Assembly: GCF_902459535.1 (NCBI RefSeq)
Contig: NZ_LR699553.1
Coordinates: 3,038,001 to 3,102,000 of the forward strand
Length of the DNA stretch: 64,000 bases
Direction: 5' to 3'
Source of the DNA: Paraburkholderia dioscoreae
GTDB taxonomy: Bacteria; Pseudomonadota; Gammaproteobacteria; Burkholderiales; Burkholderiaceae
Shown: piece by piece, positions 8,980-17,938 of the stretch
Layout: each line of letters starts with the position of its first letter
Numbering within the stretch: position 1 is the first letter of the stretch
Notes under the pieces: model-generated
Database searches by the model: none
The model's input: the letters and a program-made list of their open reading frames with translations, nothing else
What the model was told of the DNA's origin: nothing
Program-made: the position numbers and the translations under genes

Positions 8980-9429
8980 TCATTTGCCGCTTCGCGCGTA
9001 CGCATAGTCGTGCAGCGCGTCGATCACCCGGTCGAACTCGAACGACTTGTCGTAAAAGTGGCGCACGCCATATTGTTCGCAGCGCTCCCGGTAGGCGGGC
9101 AGCGCGTGATTGGTCAGGACTGCGGCGAACACCGCGTCGATCAGCCCTTCCCGTTGCAGGTAGGCCAGTACCGGCACACCCGAGCCCTGCTTCAACTGCA
9201 GGTCGACGATGACCGCGTCGAACGACTCATCGCTCAACAGGGCGATCGCCTGGTCCGCAGAATCCGCGTAGGCCGCCACCTTGAGCAGACCGGAGGCGTC
9301 GATCGCTTCCACCAGGCTTCTGCGAATCAGCGGCGAATCCTCGATCAGCAGCACACGTAATGGCGTGTGCCGGGCGGGCTCGGCAACAGGGTTCGATTCG
9401 CTGTTCATCGGCATATCTCGATCGTCCAT
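8980..9429 (-). CDS. Single-domain response regulator (receiver only)
   Basis: A 149-residue protein consisting of one receiver domain: acidic pair Glu30-Asp31 in LLIEDSP, phosphoacceptor Asp76 in VIVDLQLKQGSG, Thr106 in AVLTNHA and Lys128 in FYDKSF. No output domain follows. Its ATG shares one base with the TAA of the upstream NarL-type regulator (TAATG), so the two are co-translated. Downstream ATGs at codons 6 and 8 are alternative starts. Receivers of this kind act as phosphate sinks or protein-interaction switches; here the partner is probably the kinase at 11545. Confidence 0.85.
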   Translation of the reverse strand: MDDRDMPMNSESNPVAEPARHTPLRVLLIEDSPLIRRSLVEAIDASGLLKVAAYADSADQAIALLSDESFDAVIVDLQLKQGSGVPVLAYLQREGLIDAVFAAVLTNHALPAYRERCEQYGVRHFYDKSFEFDRVIDALHDYAYARSGK

Positions 9430-10061
9430 TATTCGATCAAGCCGTTCTTGATCGCGTAATAAGTCAGATCGGCATTATTCGCCAACCGCATTTTCTCCAG
9501 CACGCGGGCCCGGTAGGTACTGACCGTCTTCACGGACAAATGCAATTCCTCCGCAATCTCCGTAGGAATCTGTCCCGCCGCGAGCTTGCAGAAAATCTGG
9601 AACTCGCGCTCGGAGAGCGCTTCATGCGGCCGCCCGACAGCCGGTTTGTCGAGGTTGTCGGCGAGCGTATCGGCGAGCGCCTCGGAGAGGTAACGATGCC
9701 CGCGCGCTACCGCACGAATCGCCCGCACGATCTCATCGGGCTCGCAATCCTTGTTCAGATAACCGTTGGCACCCGCGCGCAGCAGGTTGATCGCGTACTG
9801 GCTCTCCGGGTATCCCGACAGGATCAGCACGCCCTGGTTCGGGCGCACCTGCTTGATCACGCGCAAGGTGTCGATGCCGTTTTTGTCCGGCATCGCGATG
9901 TCGAGCAGCACCACGTCGAACGCCTGCTCGCGCACGAGGCTGATGGTTTCGTCGCCGGTGGCCGCTTCAGCCGCGACGCACATATCCGGCTCGTCAGCGA
10001 CGAACTGCCTGAAGCCACCTCGGACGATCGCATGGTCGTCAGCTATCAACACTCGAATCAT
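9429..10061 (-). CDS. NarL/FixJ-family response regulator
   Basis: A 210-residue two-domain transcription factor. The receiver has IADDH (Asp8, Asp9), phosphoacceptor Asp54 in VVLLDIAMPD, Ser82 and Lys104. A LuxR-type helix-turn-helix follows from about residue 145 (LSEREFQIFCKLAAGQIPTEIAEELHLSVKTVSTYRARVLEKM, with the canonical VKTVSTYR recognition part). The start at MIRVLIADD is taken because the upstream extension has no similarity and no signal. A HisKA_3-type kinase of the class that pairs with NarL regulators is encoded 1.5 kb away on the other strand, making a cognate pair likely. Confidence 0.92.
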   Translation of the reverse strand: MIRVLIADDHAIVRGGFRQFVADEPDMCVAAEAATGDETISLVREQAFDVVLLDIAMPDKNGIDTLRVIKQVRPNQGVLILSGYPESQYAINLLRAGANGYLNKDCEPDEIVRAIRAVARGHRYLSEALADTLADNLDKPAVGRPHEALSEREFQIFCKLAAGQIPTEIAEELHLSVKTVSTYRARVLEKMRLANNADLTYYAIKNGLIE

Positions 10062-10210
10062 TGTTTTGGGTGTCCGTGCAATGGAATCGCGCCAGAGCAG
10101 ACATTGTAGTGACCTCCGGTGTGGCTTCTGCCGGAATCGAAAAAAACCCGGTGGCGCATGCCGGCGCGGGTAACCCGCCAGACCCACCCGCGCCCATTGC
10201 GCCACCCCGC

Positions 10211-10783
10211 TTACTCGCGGCCTTCGAGCAGATCCGCCATATCGTCCGCGTGCTCTTCTTCGACTGCGAGAATGTCTTCGAACATACGACGGGTCGTCAC
10301 GTCCTTATCGCCGAGATAGCGAATGATCTCGCGGTAGGTGTCGATCGCAATGCGCTCGGCGATCAGGTTCTCCTTGATCATGTCCGTGAGGTTGGCGCCC
10401 TCCTTGTATTCCGAATGCGAGCGCGTTTTCAGACCGTCCGGAGCGAAATCCGGCTCGCCGCCCAGTTGCACGATCCGCTCGGCAATGCTGTCGGCGTGTT
10501 CCTGTTCCTCCGCGGCATGCGCGGCGAACTCCGCAGCCACGGCCTCGGAGTTGATGCCCTTCGCCATGAAGTGATGCCGCTTGTAACGCAGCACGCAGAC
10601 GATTTCGGTGGCCAGTGCGTCATTGCATAGTTTCAACACCGTCTCGCGGTCCGCGCCATAGCTTTGCGTGACCGGGCCGTCCGACATGTGCTTGCGAGCC
10701 TCTTCGCGGATCTTTGCAAGGTCCATCACGAACGGGTCGCTGGATTGAGTGGCCGCGCCCTGGGCGCCAGGTAGCTTCGACAT
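10211..10783 (-). CDS. Ferritin-like (bacterioferritin/Dps-like) iron-binding protein
   Basis: A 190-residue four-helix-bundle protein. The ferritin-type di-iron ligands are visible as Glu in ATEIVCVLRYKRHHF, the EEQEH motif (HAAEEQEHADSIAERI), Glu in ENLIAERIAIDTYREII and the second EEEH (VEEEHADDMADLL). That pair of E-x-x-H helices is the mark of the ferritin-like superfamily. The likely role is oxidation and storage of ferrous iron, protecting against peroxide. The start has AGGAGA nearby. It lies on the same strand as two DUF1328 genes upstream, an arrangement that suggests a stress regulon. Confidence 0.82.
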   Translation of the reverse strand: MSKLPGAQGAATQSSDPFVMDLAKIREEARKHMSDGPVTQSYGADRETVLKLCNDALATEIVCVLRYKRHHFMAKGINSEAVAAEFAAHAAEEQEHADSIAERIVQLGGEPDFAPDGLKTRSHSEYKEGANLTDMIKENLIAERIAIDTYREIIRYLGDKDVTTRRMFEDILAVEEEHADDMADLLEGRE

Positions 10784-10886
10784 TGAATTTCTCCTTTATC
10801 CGGTATGGGGGAACTGCGCATCACGCACGAATCGCGCCTGATGCGCCGGCGCAAGGAAAACGAGGAATGGCTGCTGCCATGCCCGT

Positions 10887-11048
10887 CTACGTTCGGAATA
10901 CGCCGAGCAGCAGCGTGACCACGAACACGACGAGGAAAATGTAGAACAGAATCTTTGCAATTTCGGCGGCGCCTGCCGCGATTCCGGTAAAACCGAACAC
11001 GGCGGCAATGATCGCGATCACGAAAAAGACAATGGCATAGTGAAGCAT
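10887..11048 (-). CDS. DUF1328 small membrane protein, copy 1
   Basis: A 53-residue peptide beginning MLHYAIVFFVIAIIAAVFGF and continuing TGIAAGAAEIAKILFYIF, the diagnostic pattern of DUF1328 (YtjA-type) proteins: two membrane helices separated by the conserved FTGIAAGAA turn. Start ATG at 11046-11048 follows GGAGAG at a normal distance. A second, related gene lies just upstream on the same strand. The family is small, membrane-embedded and of unknown function, often seen near stress genes. Confidence 0.88.
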   Translation of the reverse strand: MLHYAIVFFVIAIIAAVFGFTGIAAGAAEIAKILFYIFLVVFVVTLLLGVFRT

Positions 11049-11157
11049 GGCAACTCTCCTTCCTGTTGGTATCTGTGTGGCATCGGCACAGGCCGTTGAC
11101 TGGCGAACCGTCTGCCGTGCGCAAAGCCACGGTTTGCGAACGCCTCGTTGAGCAGCG

Positions 11158-11334
11158 CTAATCGACGATCTTTTTCGTCACCACGAAGCCCAGCACGAGG
11201 AACACCACGCACAGAATCACGAATACGATAAACAGGAACTTTGCAATCGCCGCCGCGCCTGCCGCTACGCCGGTAAAGCCAAGAACCCCGGCGATCACCG
11301 CGACGACGGCGAAGAACAACGCCCATTTCAGCAT
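11158..11334 (-). CDS. DUF1328 small membrane protein, copy 2
   Basis: A 58-residue paralogue of the neighbouring gene (MLKWALFFAVVAVIAGVLGF then TGVAAGAAAIAKFLFIVF), with the same two-helix layout and the conserved turn, but a different C-terminus ending TKKIVD. GGAGGAAG precedes the ATG. About 110 bases separate it from copy 1. The two probably arose by tandem duplication and diverged. Confidence 0.88.
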   Translation of the reverse strand: MLKWALFFAVVAVIAGVLGFTGVAAGAAAIAKFLFIVFVILCVVFLVLGFVVTKKIVD

Positions 11335-11544
11335 GATGGCTTCCTCCCGAAACATTGATTGAACGATCAGGTCCATCCTAACGATCAGTGACGCCGGGCG
11401 CATTCCGACGCACGCCGGTTTTCGTGTGAGAATCCGCTGACATTGGATTACGGCCGCGTTACGGCAATGCTGCATTGCAGGAGCGAACGCGCGGGCGCCG
11501 CAAGCGGCGGACGTTACACTGATGCCCCATCAGAGGAGCCGAAT

Positions 11545-13014
11545 GTGCCAAATGTGCAGAACGTGCCGAACCCGGTCGATGCTGGAACCGCCGCCCGGCT
11601 GAGCGACTGGATGCGCAATCGCAGCTGGGCGATCGCCATGACGGTGGCGATCGTCATTACCGTGGGCGGCCTCGTGATTCTCGAAACCGCGCGCGAGCGC
11701 ATTGCCGCCGAGTACGAGACCGCACTCGAAGCACGCGACGTCACCGTGCAGCTGAGCACCCTTGCGAGCCAGCTCTCGCGCCTGAGTGCGCAGCAAAGCG
11801 ATTTTCTTCTGACAAGGCAGGACGCCGCCGCGCGCGAGTTCTGCGCTACCGCTGTGCGCATCCGTCAGAGCGAGCAACTGTTGAACCGCTTCTACCGCAG
11901 CGGCAAGGCGGACAGCGCAGAACTCGCGAGCTTCACGCAGATTCTCGCGCTGATCGAGGCGCGTATCGGCGCGGGCGCGTCCGCGCTGCAGGGCGCGGCG
12001 CCGCATCCGCTCGACCTGGCCACGTGCGGCAGCGCGAGCGAGGCCAATCCGGCCGACGCGTCGCTGGTGGACAGCACGCTCACGCTGCTGCGCGACAACG
12101 AGGAGCGCCGCGCGCAACACGCGCTCGCCGCGAGCCGCGGCGATCAGCGCATCTCCACGCTATGCGCAGCCGGTCTGTCGGCGCTGAACATCGTGCTGTT
12201 CATTCTGCTGTTTCGCAATCTCGGCATTCAGATCGATCGTCAGGCGCGTGTGCAGCGTCAATTGATCACACAACAGGAAGGACTCGACCAGCTCGTCAAT
12301 GAACGCACCCGTCAACTGGAGGCGCTCGGCTGGCACCTGCAGGCGGTCAGCGAAAACGAAAAGACCCAGCTCGCGCGTGAACTGCACGACGAGCTCGGCG
12401 CGATCCTGACCGCGAGCAAAATGGACGTGGCCTGGGCCAACCGCAAGCTGAAGGACAGCGCGCCGGACATCTCCGAGAAACTCAAGCGGGCGCTCGCGAA
12501 TCTCGATCAGGGCATCGCGCTCAAGCGGCGCATCATCGAAGACATGCGGCCTACGGTGCTGGCGAACTTCGGGCTCGTCACCGCGTTGCGCACGCTCGCC
12601 GACGAAGCCGCGCAACGCAACAACTGGACGCTCGACCTGCACCTGCCCGCCGACGACATCAAGCTCGACGAGCAGACCGAGATCGCGCTGTTTCGCGTCG
12701 CGCAGGAGTCGCTCACCAATGCCGCCAAATACGCGCGAGCCTCGAAGGTATCGATCGCCTTGCAGGTGGGTGACGGCCAGGTGGCGCTGCATATCGCCGA
12801 CAACGGCGTCGGCATCATGCCCGCCGATCTGAAGCGCACCCACACTCACGGGCTGCTCGGCATGCGCCAGCGCGTAGCGGCGCATGGCGGGCGCTTCGAG
12901 ATCCGGCGCGGCGTGCCCAACGGCACCGACATCCACGTGGAGATGCCGAGCGTCAGCACCGCGACGCCTTCGGTCGATCTGCCGCCGGCCACGCCCTCGC
13001 GAACGTCCGTCTAG
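11545..13014 (+). CDS. NarX-type membrane sensor histidine kinase
   Basis: A 489-residue sensor kinase. A membrane helix near residues 28-47 and another near 207-226 enclose a helical periplasmic sensor of about 160 residues. A HisKA_3 dimerization domain follows with phospho-acceptor His281 in LARELHDELGAILT, then an HATPase_c domain with the N box (NAAKYAR), G1 (DNGVG) and G2 (HGLLGMRQRV). GTG at 11545 is preferred because GAGGAG lies six bases upstream. HisKA_3 kinases pair with NarL-type regulators; such a regulator is encoded nearby on the opposite strand. Signal unknown. Confidence 0.88.
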   Translation: MPNVQNVPNPVDAGTAARLSDWMRNRSWAIAMTVAIVITVGGLVILETARERIAAEYETALEARDVTVQLSTLASQLSRLSAQQSDFLLTRQDAAAREFCATAVRIRQSEQLLNRFYRSGKADSAELASFTQILALIEARIGAGASALQGAAPHPLDLATCGSASEANPADASLVDSTLTLLRDNEERRAQHALAASRGDQRISTLCAAGLSALNIVLFILLFRNLGIQIDRQARVQRQLITQQEGLDQLVNERTRQLEALGWHLQAVSENEKTQLARELHDELGAILTASKMDVAWANRKLKDSAPDISEKLKRALANLDQGIALKRRIIEDMRPTVLANFGLVTALRTLADEAAQRNNWTLDLHLPADDIKLDEQTEIALFRVAQESLTNAAKYARASKVSIALQVGDGQVALHIADNGVGIMPADLKRTHTHGLLGMRQRVAAHGGRFEIRRGVPNGTDIHVEMPSVSTATPSVDLPPATPSRTSV

Positions 13015-13178
13015 CAAAGGCCCACGCAAAGCGCTAGTGAGGCTTGTAGGAGTGCGCCGACGCAAACACCGGAGCACGCCTACATGAAAATCGCAGTGCA
13101 GCCGACAGCGCCGCCTCCGCCCTTTTTTTACCATGCAATCAGACCGGATCGACTGGCGTAAGCCCCGGTCGGACGACA

Positions 13179-13193
13179 GCTAGCTCAGCTAGC
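13179..13193. promoter_or_regulatory. 15-base palindrome upstream of the entericidin gene
   Basis: GCTAGCT and AGCTAGC flank a single central C, forming a perfect 7-1-7 palindrome about 60 bases before the entericidin start. It may be a regulator-binding site; no known consensus was recognised. Confidence 0.3.
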
Positions 13194-13250
13194 ACGTGCC
13201 GTACAACATGGGCACGTCAACCGATGCATTCTCGACAAGGAGAACTTTTC

Positions 13251-13385
13251 ATGAATCGACTGATCGCTTTGCTTCTCATTGCAGGGACAGCTGCGCTCGC
13301 CGGTTGCAACACGATGGCGGGGGCCGGGCAGGATATTTCGAAGGGTGGCAACGCTATCACCAACTCGGCCGATCAGGCCAAGTGA
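13251..13385 (+). CDS. Entericidin A/B family lipoprotein
   Basis: A 44-residue lipoprotein: signal MNRLIALLLIAGTAALAGC with the lipobox LAGC (Cys19), then NTMAGAGQDISKGGNAI, the short Gly/Asp/Lys motif typical of entericidins. These are small outer-membrane lipoproteins linked to a bacteriolytic antidote/toxin pair and to stationary-phase stress. AAGGAGA precedes the start. A strong terminator lies about 70 bases downstream, so the gene is a stand-alone unit. Confidence 0.9.
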   Translation: MNRLIALLLIAGTAALAGCNTMAGAGQDISKGGNAITNSADQAK

Positions 13386-13453
13386 GCGGCGTCTAACAAG
13401 AAAGAAGCACACGGCCGGCGCTTTGCAGCGCCTGGCATGAGAGATAGGGAGAG

Positions 13454-13487
13454 CCCGCTGCGGGGAAGAACCGCGGCGGGTTTTTTT
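13454..13487 (+). terminator. Rho-independent terminator after the entericidin gene
   Basis: CCCGC at 13454-13458 pairs with GCGGG at 13476-13480, extended by GCGG/CCGC, around a purine-rich loop and followed directly by seven T residues. Confidence 0.85.
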
Positions 13488-13497
13488 GTGGCTGGAA

Positions 13498-13537
13498 GGT
13501 GGTACGCGTGGTACTTCGGTGGTACGCGTCGTACTTC
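13498..13537. repeat. Two tandem 20-base direct repeats
   Basis: GGTGGTACGCGTGGTACTTC occurs at 13498-13517 and again at 13518-13537 with a single G-to-C change. The copies are in non-coding sequence just after the entericidin terminator; the rest of the gap to 13730 holds nothing recognisable. Confidence 0.85.
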
Positions 13538-13730
13538 ATGAGCGCTTCATGGATACTTCACGCGCGCTTTACGCTCGCATCGGTCACGGTCGTGGCTACC
13601 GCGCGTGGTCGAAGCCGCAAACAAGACGGCGATCCACTCACGTGGATCGCCGCTCCGTCCTCCCGGGACCTGTCGTTTATTGCCGTACCCGCTCCGTTAA
13701 GGCTTCGATCGCAGGCGATTTACAGCGCGC

Positions 13731-14525
13731 TTATTGGCCCGTCAGCGTGTTCGTCAATTCGACGCTCGGCGTCTGCGTATTGCCGTTCTGTGCCACCAGC
13801 AGATGGATCTGGCCCGGCACGAGCTGGCTCAGCGCACCCGCGATCGGCACCGACGTCACCAGCCAGTCGGCATTGTTCGACAACGTGAACGCCGTCGACT
13901 GGAAGATCGGCGTCTTGCTGCCCGCCACGGTCGCGATCAGCACGTACGTGCCGCCGGACACATAGATCGAATCCTGGCCGCTCGCCGGCACCGCGTTCTT
14001 GAAGGCCACGCCGGCCATGGTCGGCGCGGCGTTGGTAATGTCGGTCGAGGTCGATTGGACCAGATACAGGTCGAGATTGGTCGCGTTCGCCGACGCGTTG
14101 AAGCCGCGCAGACGTGCGCTATTCGAGAGCAGGCCCTTGTCGAACGGATCGTCGATCAGGCCGATGTCCGGTGCGGCGAGGCCCGGCAAAGCGAGCACGG
14201 TGTATTCGTGGCCCTTCGCCACATCCGGAAAGCTGCCGCTCGCGAGCGCCGTCGTCGTGCCGGTCGCGGAGTAAGCGACCGTGGTCGCACCCGTGTTGAT
14301 ATTGGTGAAGTTCGTCACGCCTTTATAGTTGATGTTCGTCTGTCCCGAGGGCGCGGTGCCGTTCACGAGAAAGTCGACTGCCGGGCCGCTGGGAATGGCA
14401 TGGATGAAATGGATCTCCGGATTGGTCAGCCCGAGTTCCTTGCCCACGTCGTCGGAGCCGCCGCCACACGCGCTCAGGATGGATGCAACCGCAGCCATCG
14501 CCACCATGGTTCGGATCAGTTTCAT
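13731..14525 (-). CDS. DUF4397 domain lipoprotein
   Basis: A 264-residue lipoprotein with signal MKLIRTMVAMAAVASILSAC (lipobox LSAC, Cys20) and a Gly/Ser linker. The body carries the DUF4397 pattern: IHFIHAIPSGPAVDFLVNG, then GVTNFTNINTGATTVAYSATGT and a second related half from NSARLRGFNASANATNLDLYL. These are beta-sandwich-like exported domains of unknown role. The ATG at 14525 is preferred over a GTG nine bases upstream because AGGTGA sits five bases before it. It stands alone on its strand. Confidence 0.85.
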   Translation of the reverse strand: MKLIRTMVAMAAVASILSACGGGSDDVGKELGLTNPEIHFIHAIPSGPAVDFLVNGTAPSGQTNINYKGVTNFTNINTGATTVAYSATGTTTALASGSFPDVAKGHEYTVLALPGLAAPDIGLIDDPFDKGLLSNSARLRGFNASANATNLDLYLVQSTSTDITNAAPTMAGVAFKNAVPASGQDSIYVSGGTYVLIATVAGSKTPIFQSTAFTLSNNADWLVTSVPIAGALSQLVPGQIHLLVAQNGNTQTPSVELTNTLTGQ

Positions 14526-14885
14526 TATGTTCACCTATCGATGTTGTCGGGCTCTCGGCCCATTGATTTGTGGACGTCCCGCTTCGGACAACACGCCGAC
14601 TGAAACCTTGTTCGCTGGTCGTTGGAACGGTTCAGGCCGGCTCTCCGAAACGGAGCACCCCCTCCTATCCCTGCCGCACATCGCGCCTTTATCCGGGCGG
14701 CGCGGTCCGTGTCGATGGACGCTCGCTTCGAGCAATGCGTGTGCCGCAGGCTTCCACTTGGCTGGTGGCGGCTGAAGAATGTCTTACGGGGCAATGACTT
14801 GCGGGGATTAGAATTTTTCCTCGGAGGGTTGGCACGCCGCGCGGTGTATCGTTCGTGCGCATCCAATACTTACACGGTCCTCCGC
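14526..14885. other. Intergenic region between divergent lipoprotein and fadH genes
   Basis: About 360 bases. No gene with a ribosome-binding site or family similarity was seen. It should hold the promoters of both divergent genes; none was clear enough to mark. Confidence 0.4.
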
Positions 14886-16931
14886 ATGCCTTACCCACAC
14901 TTACTCGCCGAACTCGACCTGGGCTTCACCCGCTTGCGCAACCGCGTGGTGATGGGTTCGATGCATACGGGCATGGAAGACCGCTTCTGGAATTACCCGA
15001 AGCTGGCCGCGTATTTCCGCGAGCGCGCGAAGGGCGGCGTCGGTCTGATCGTTACGGGCGGCATCTCGCCGAGTCGCGAGGGTTGGCTGTTGCCGTTCGG
15101 CGGCACGCTGAATTCCGTGTTCGATCTGCGCAATCACCGGAAGTTGACCGAGGCGGTGCACGCCGAGGGCGGCAAGATCGCGCTGCAGATTCTGCATGCG
15201 GGCCGCTATGGCTATCAACCGTTCGTCGTCTCCGCTTCGGCGATCAAATCGCCGATCTCGAAGTTCAAGCCGCGCGAGCTGAGCATCGCGGGCATTGCGA
15301 AGACCGTGCGCGACTATGCGCGCTGCGCGCGCCTTGCTCGGCGCGCGGGTTACGACGGCGTCGAGATCATGGGCAGCGAAGGCTATCTGCTCAACCAGTT
15401 CCTGTGTCCACGCACCAATCGGCGCACCGACGCCTACGGCGGCAGCATCGAAAACCGTATGCGGCTCGCGCGCGAGATCGTCGAGCGGGTGCGTGCCGTG
15501 TGCGGCGAGCGCTTTATCGTCATGTACCGGATCTCGCTGATCGATCTGGTGGAGGGCGGCAACACGTGGGACGAAACCGTGCAGGTCGCCCGCGCGCTCG
15601 AAACCGCCGGCGTGACGATGTTCAACACCGGCATCGGCTGGCACGAAGCGCGCGTGCCGACCATCGTGACCTCGGTGCCGCGCGCGGCTTTCGCCGAGCT
15701 GAGCGCGCGATTGACGGCCGCCGTCAGGGTGCCGGTGATCGTGTCGAACCGCATCAATACGCCCGAGGTCGCGGAAGAACTGCTCGCACAGGGAGCAGGC
15801 GATCTGGTTTCGATGGCGCGGCCGCTATTGGCCGATCCGGAGTTCGTGGTGAAGACCGCCGAGGGGCGCACGCACGAAATCAACACCTGTATCGCCTGCA
15901 ATCAGGCCTGCCTCGATCACACCTTCAGGAACCAGCGCGCGACATGCCTCGTCAATCCGCGCGCGGGACGCGAAACCGAGCTGATCTACCGGCCCGTCGC
16001 CGGAACGCAGGCCGCGCGTTCGGTCGCGGTGGTCGGCGCGGGTCCGGCGGGATTGTCGGCGGCGACGGTGGCAGCGTCGCGCGGGCATCGCGTGACGCTG
16101 TTCGATGCGAGCGCAACGATCGGCGGCCAGTTCAATCTGGCGATGCGCGTGCCCGGCAAGGAAGAGTTCAGCGAAACGATCCGTTATTTTCAGAGCCAGT
16201 TGCAGCGCCACCGCGTCGACGTGCGGCTCGACACGCGCGTCGATCCCGCGCTGCTTGCCGCCGGCGCGTATGACGACGTGATCGTCGCCACCGGCATCGT
16301 GCCGCGGCGGCCGGCGATTGCCGGCATCGATGCAGCGAACGTGCTGTCGTATGTGGACGTGCTGCGGGGTGCGCCGGTCGGCCAGCGCGTCGCCGTGATC
16401 GGCGCGGGCGGCATCGGCTTCGACGTCAGCGAGTTTCTGCTGCATCGCGCGGGCGACCCGCTGCCCATGCCGCGCGACGCGTGGCTCGACGAATGGGGTG
16501 TCGATCTTGCCGTGCAGGAACGCGGCGGCCTGAAACCGCCCGCGCCGGCGCGGCCGCCGCGGCAAATATGGCTATTGCAGCGCAAGGCCGGCAAGCTCGG
16601 CATGGGGCTCGGCAAGACCTCCGGCTGGGTGCATCGCGCGACGCTGGCGAGGAACGGGGTGAAAATGCTTGGCGGCGTGTCGTATCTGGAGATCAGTGCG
16701 CGCGGGTTGAAGATCGCCCGCGAAGGCGTCGAGGAATGGCTCGAAGTGGATACGATCGTGGTGTGCGCGGGGCAGGAATCGCTGCGCGATCTGCATCCGC
16801 AGCCGGCGGCAGGAGAAGCGCATCGGGCCGAGGGGCCGCGCTATCACCTGATCGGCGGAGCGAAGGTCGCGACCGAACTGGACGCGAAACGCGCGATTCG
16901 CGAAGGCGCGGAAGTGGCGGCGGCGCTGTGA
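14886..16931 (+). CDS. fadH: 2,4-dienoyl-CoA reductase (NADPH), FadH
   Basis: A 681-residue multidomain flavoenzyme closely following E. coli FadH (672 residues) from end to end. The N-terminal Old-Yellow-Enzyme barrel has NRVVMGSMHTGME, LQILHAGRYGYQP, GVEIMGSEGYLLNQFL and NTGIGWHEARVPTI. A 4Fe-4S site follows with Cys335, Cys338, Cys342 and Cys354, the same spacing as in E. coli. The C-terminal half has the FAD site VAVVGAGPAGLSAA and the NADP site VAVIGAGGIGFDVSEF. It reduces the 2,4-dienoyl-CoA intermediates of unsaturated fatty acids during beta-oxidation, electrons passing NADPH-FAD-FeS-FMN. It is a stand-alone gene. Confidence 0.95.
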   Translation: MPYPHLLAELDLGFTRLRNRVVMGSMHTGMEDRFWNYPKLAAYFRERAKGGVGLIVTGGISPSREGWLLPFGGTLNSVFDLRNHRKLTEAVHAEGGKIALQILHAGRYGYQPFVVSASAIKSPISKFKPRELSIAGIAKTVRDYARCARLARRAGYDGVEIMGSEGYLLNQFLCPRTNRRTDAYGGSIENRMRLAREIVERVRAVCGERFIVMYRISLIDLVEGGNTWDETVQVARALETAGVTMFNTGIGWHEARVPTIVTSVPRAAFAELSARLTAAVRVPVIVSNRINTPEVAEELLAQGAGDLVSMARPLLADPEFVVKTAEGRTHEINTCIACNQACLDHTFRNQRATCLVNPRAGRETELIYRPVAGTQAARSVAVVGAGPAGLSAATVAASRGHRVTLFDASATIGGQFNLAMRVPGKEEFSETIRYFQSQLQRHRVDVRLDTRVDPALLAAGAYDDVIVATGIVPRRPAIAGIDAANVLSYVDVLRGAPVGQRVAVIGAGGIGFDVSEFLLHRAGDPLPMPRDAWLDEWGVDLAVQERGGLKPPAPARPPRQIWLLQRKAGKLGMGLGKTSGWVHRATLARNGVKMLGGVSYLEISARGLKIAREGVEEWLEVDTIVVCAGQESLRDLHPQPAAGEAHRAEGPRYHLIGGAKVATELDAKRAIREGAEVAAAL

Positions 16932-17008
16932 AGGCGGCGGCCTGCTGCCCGGGTCAAGCATATTCAGGGCAAACCCAATGCAAACCCAAGCCAGACTCCA
17001 GGTGAACG

Positions 17009-17938
17009 TCAGGCGAGCCCCTTCTTCCGGTAGTCGAACCAGAAAGACAGCCCCACACTCGCCAGAATCACGATAGTCGCGATCACCGTGGAGCGCGTTA
17101 CCGGCTCGCCGAGCAGCAGCGCACCGAGCGCCACGGCCACCACCGGGTTCACATACATGCAGCTGCTGGCAATGATCGGGCTGGTGTGCCGGATCAGAAA
17201 ACCGTACGCAACATAGGCGGCCATCGTCCCGATCAGCATCAGGTAGATGAACGCCAGCAGCGGCAGTAAATGCAGCTCGGCCATGCGTTCGCCCGAGACC
17301 CACGCGACCAGCGTCGACATCGCGCCGCCCAGACCGATTTGCAGCGACGTCGAAAGAAACAGGTCCGAAGGCAGCTTCAGCCGCCCGGCCAGATGCGCGC
17401 CGCCCGCCCAGAAAAGCGCGCCGCACAGAATCGCCAGGCTGCCGCCCGCCGAGCCCGGCGCGCTGTCGCCGTGGCTGAGAATCGCAATGCCGACCAGACC
17501 GAGGCCGACCGCGAACCACTCGCCCCGGCCGATCTTGCGCCCCGCCACTGCCGCGATCACGGTCGCGAACAGCGGTACGGTGGCGACCATCACCGCCGCG
17601 GTGCCGGTGCCGACCGTGCGCATCCCATAGGCGAGCATGCCGCTCGACAAACCGACCAGCATGGTGCCGACCAGCCCGGCATTGCGGATTTCCACCGCGC
17701 CCGGCCAGACGGGATTGCGGCGCGCCGCGAAAACGAAGAGCCCTATGCCGGCGAACAGATTGCGCAACCCCGAGAGCAGCAGCGGCGGAAACGAACCCAG
17801 CGCGACGTGCACGGCAAGATAAGTCGAACCCCACACGAGATAGACGACGGCGAGCGCGAGTGCGAGCTGGCCGTTGCGGGACTGTGGCAAACGGAGCGGG
17901 AAACCACGCGGAAAACGGCTTGGAGTTTGCAGCGACAT
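17009..17938 (-). CDS. EamA (DMT) family exporter, YedA-like
   Basis: A 309-residue transporter with ten predicted helices in two EamA repeats. The opening VVYLVWGSTYLAVHVAL and the block PPLLLSGLRNLFAG are typical of YedA-like members of the drug/metabolite transporter superfamily; the second repeat starts near SLAILCGALFWAGGAHLAGR. The start at MSLQTPSRF matches family length; the open frame further upstream has no similarity. Substrate unknown; relatives export amino acids or metabolites. It converges with fadH. Confidence 0.85.
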   Translation of the reverse strand: MSLQTPSRFPRGFPLRLPQSRNGQLALALAVVYLVWGSTYLAVHVALGSFPPLLLSGLRNLFAGIGLFVFAARRNPVWPGAVEIRNAGLVGTMLVGLSSGMLAYGMRTVGTGTAAVMVATVPLFATVIAAVAGRKIGRGEWFAVGLGLVGIAILSHGDSAPGSAGGSLAILCGALFWAGGAHLAGRLKLPSDLFLSTSLQIGLGGAMSTLVAWVSGERMAELHLLPLLAFIYLMLIGTMAAYVAYGFLIRHTSPIIASSCMYVNPVVAVALGALLLGEPVTRSTVIATIVILASVGLSFWFDYRKKGLA

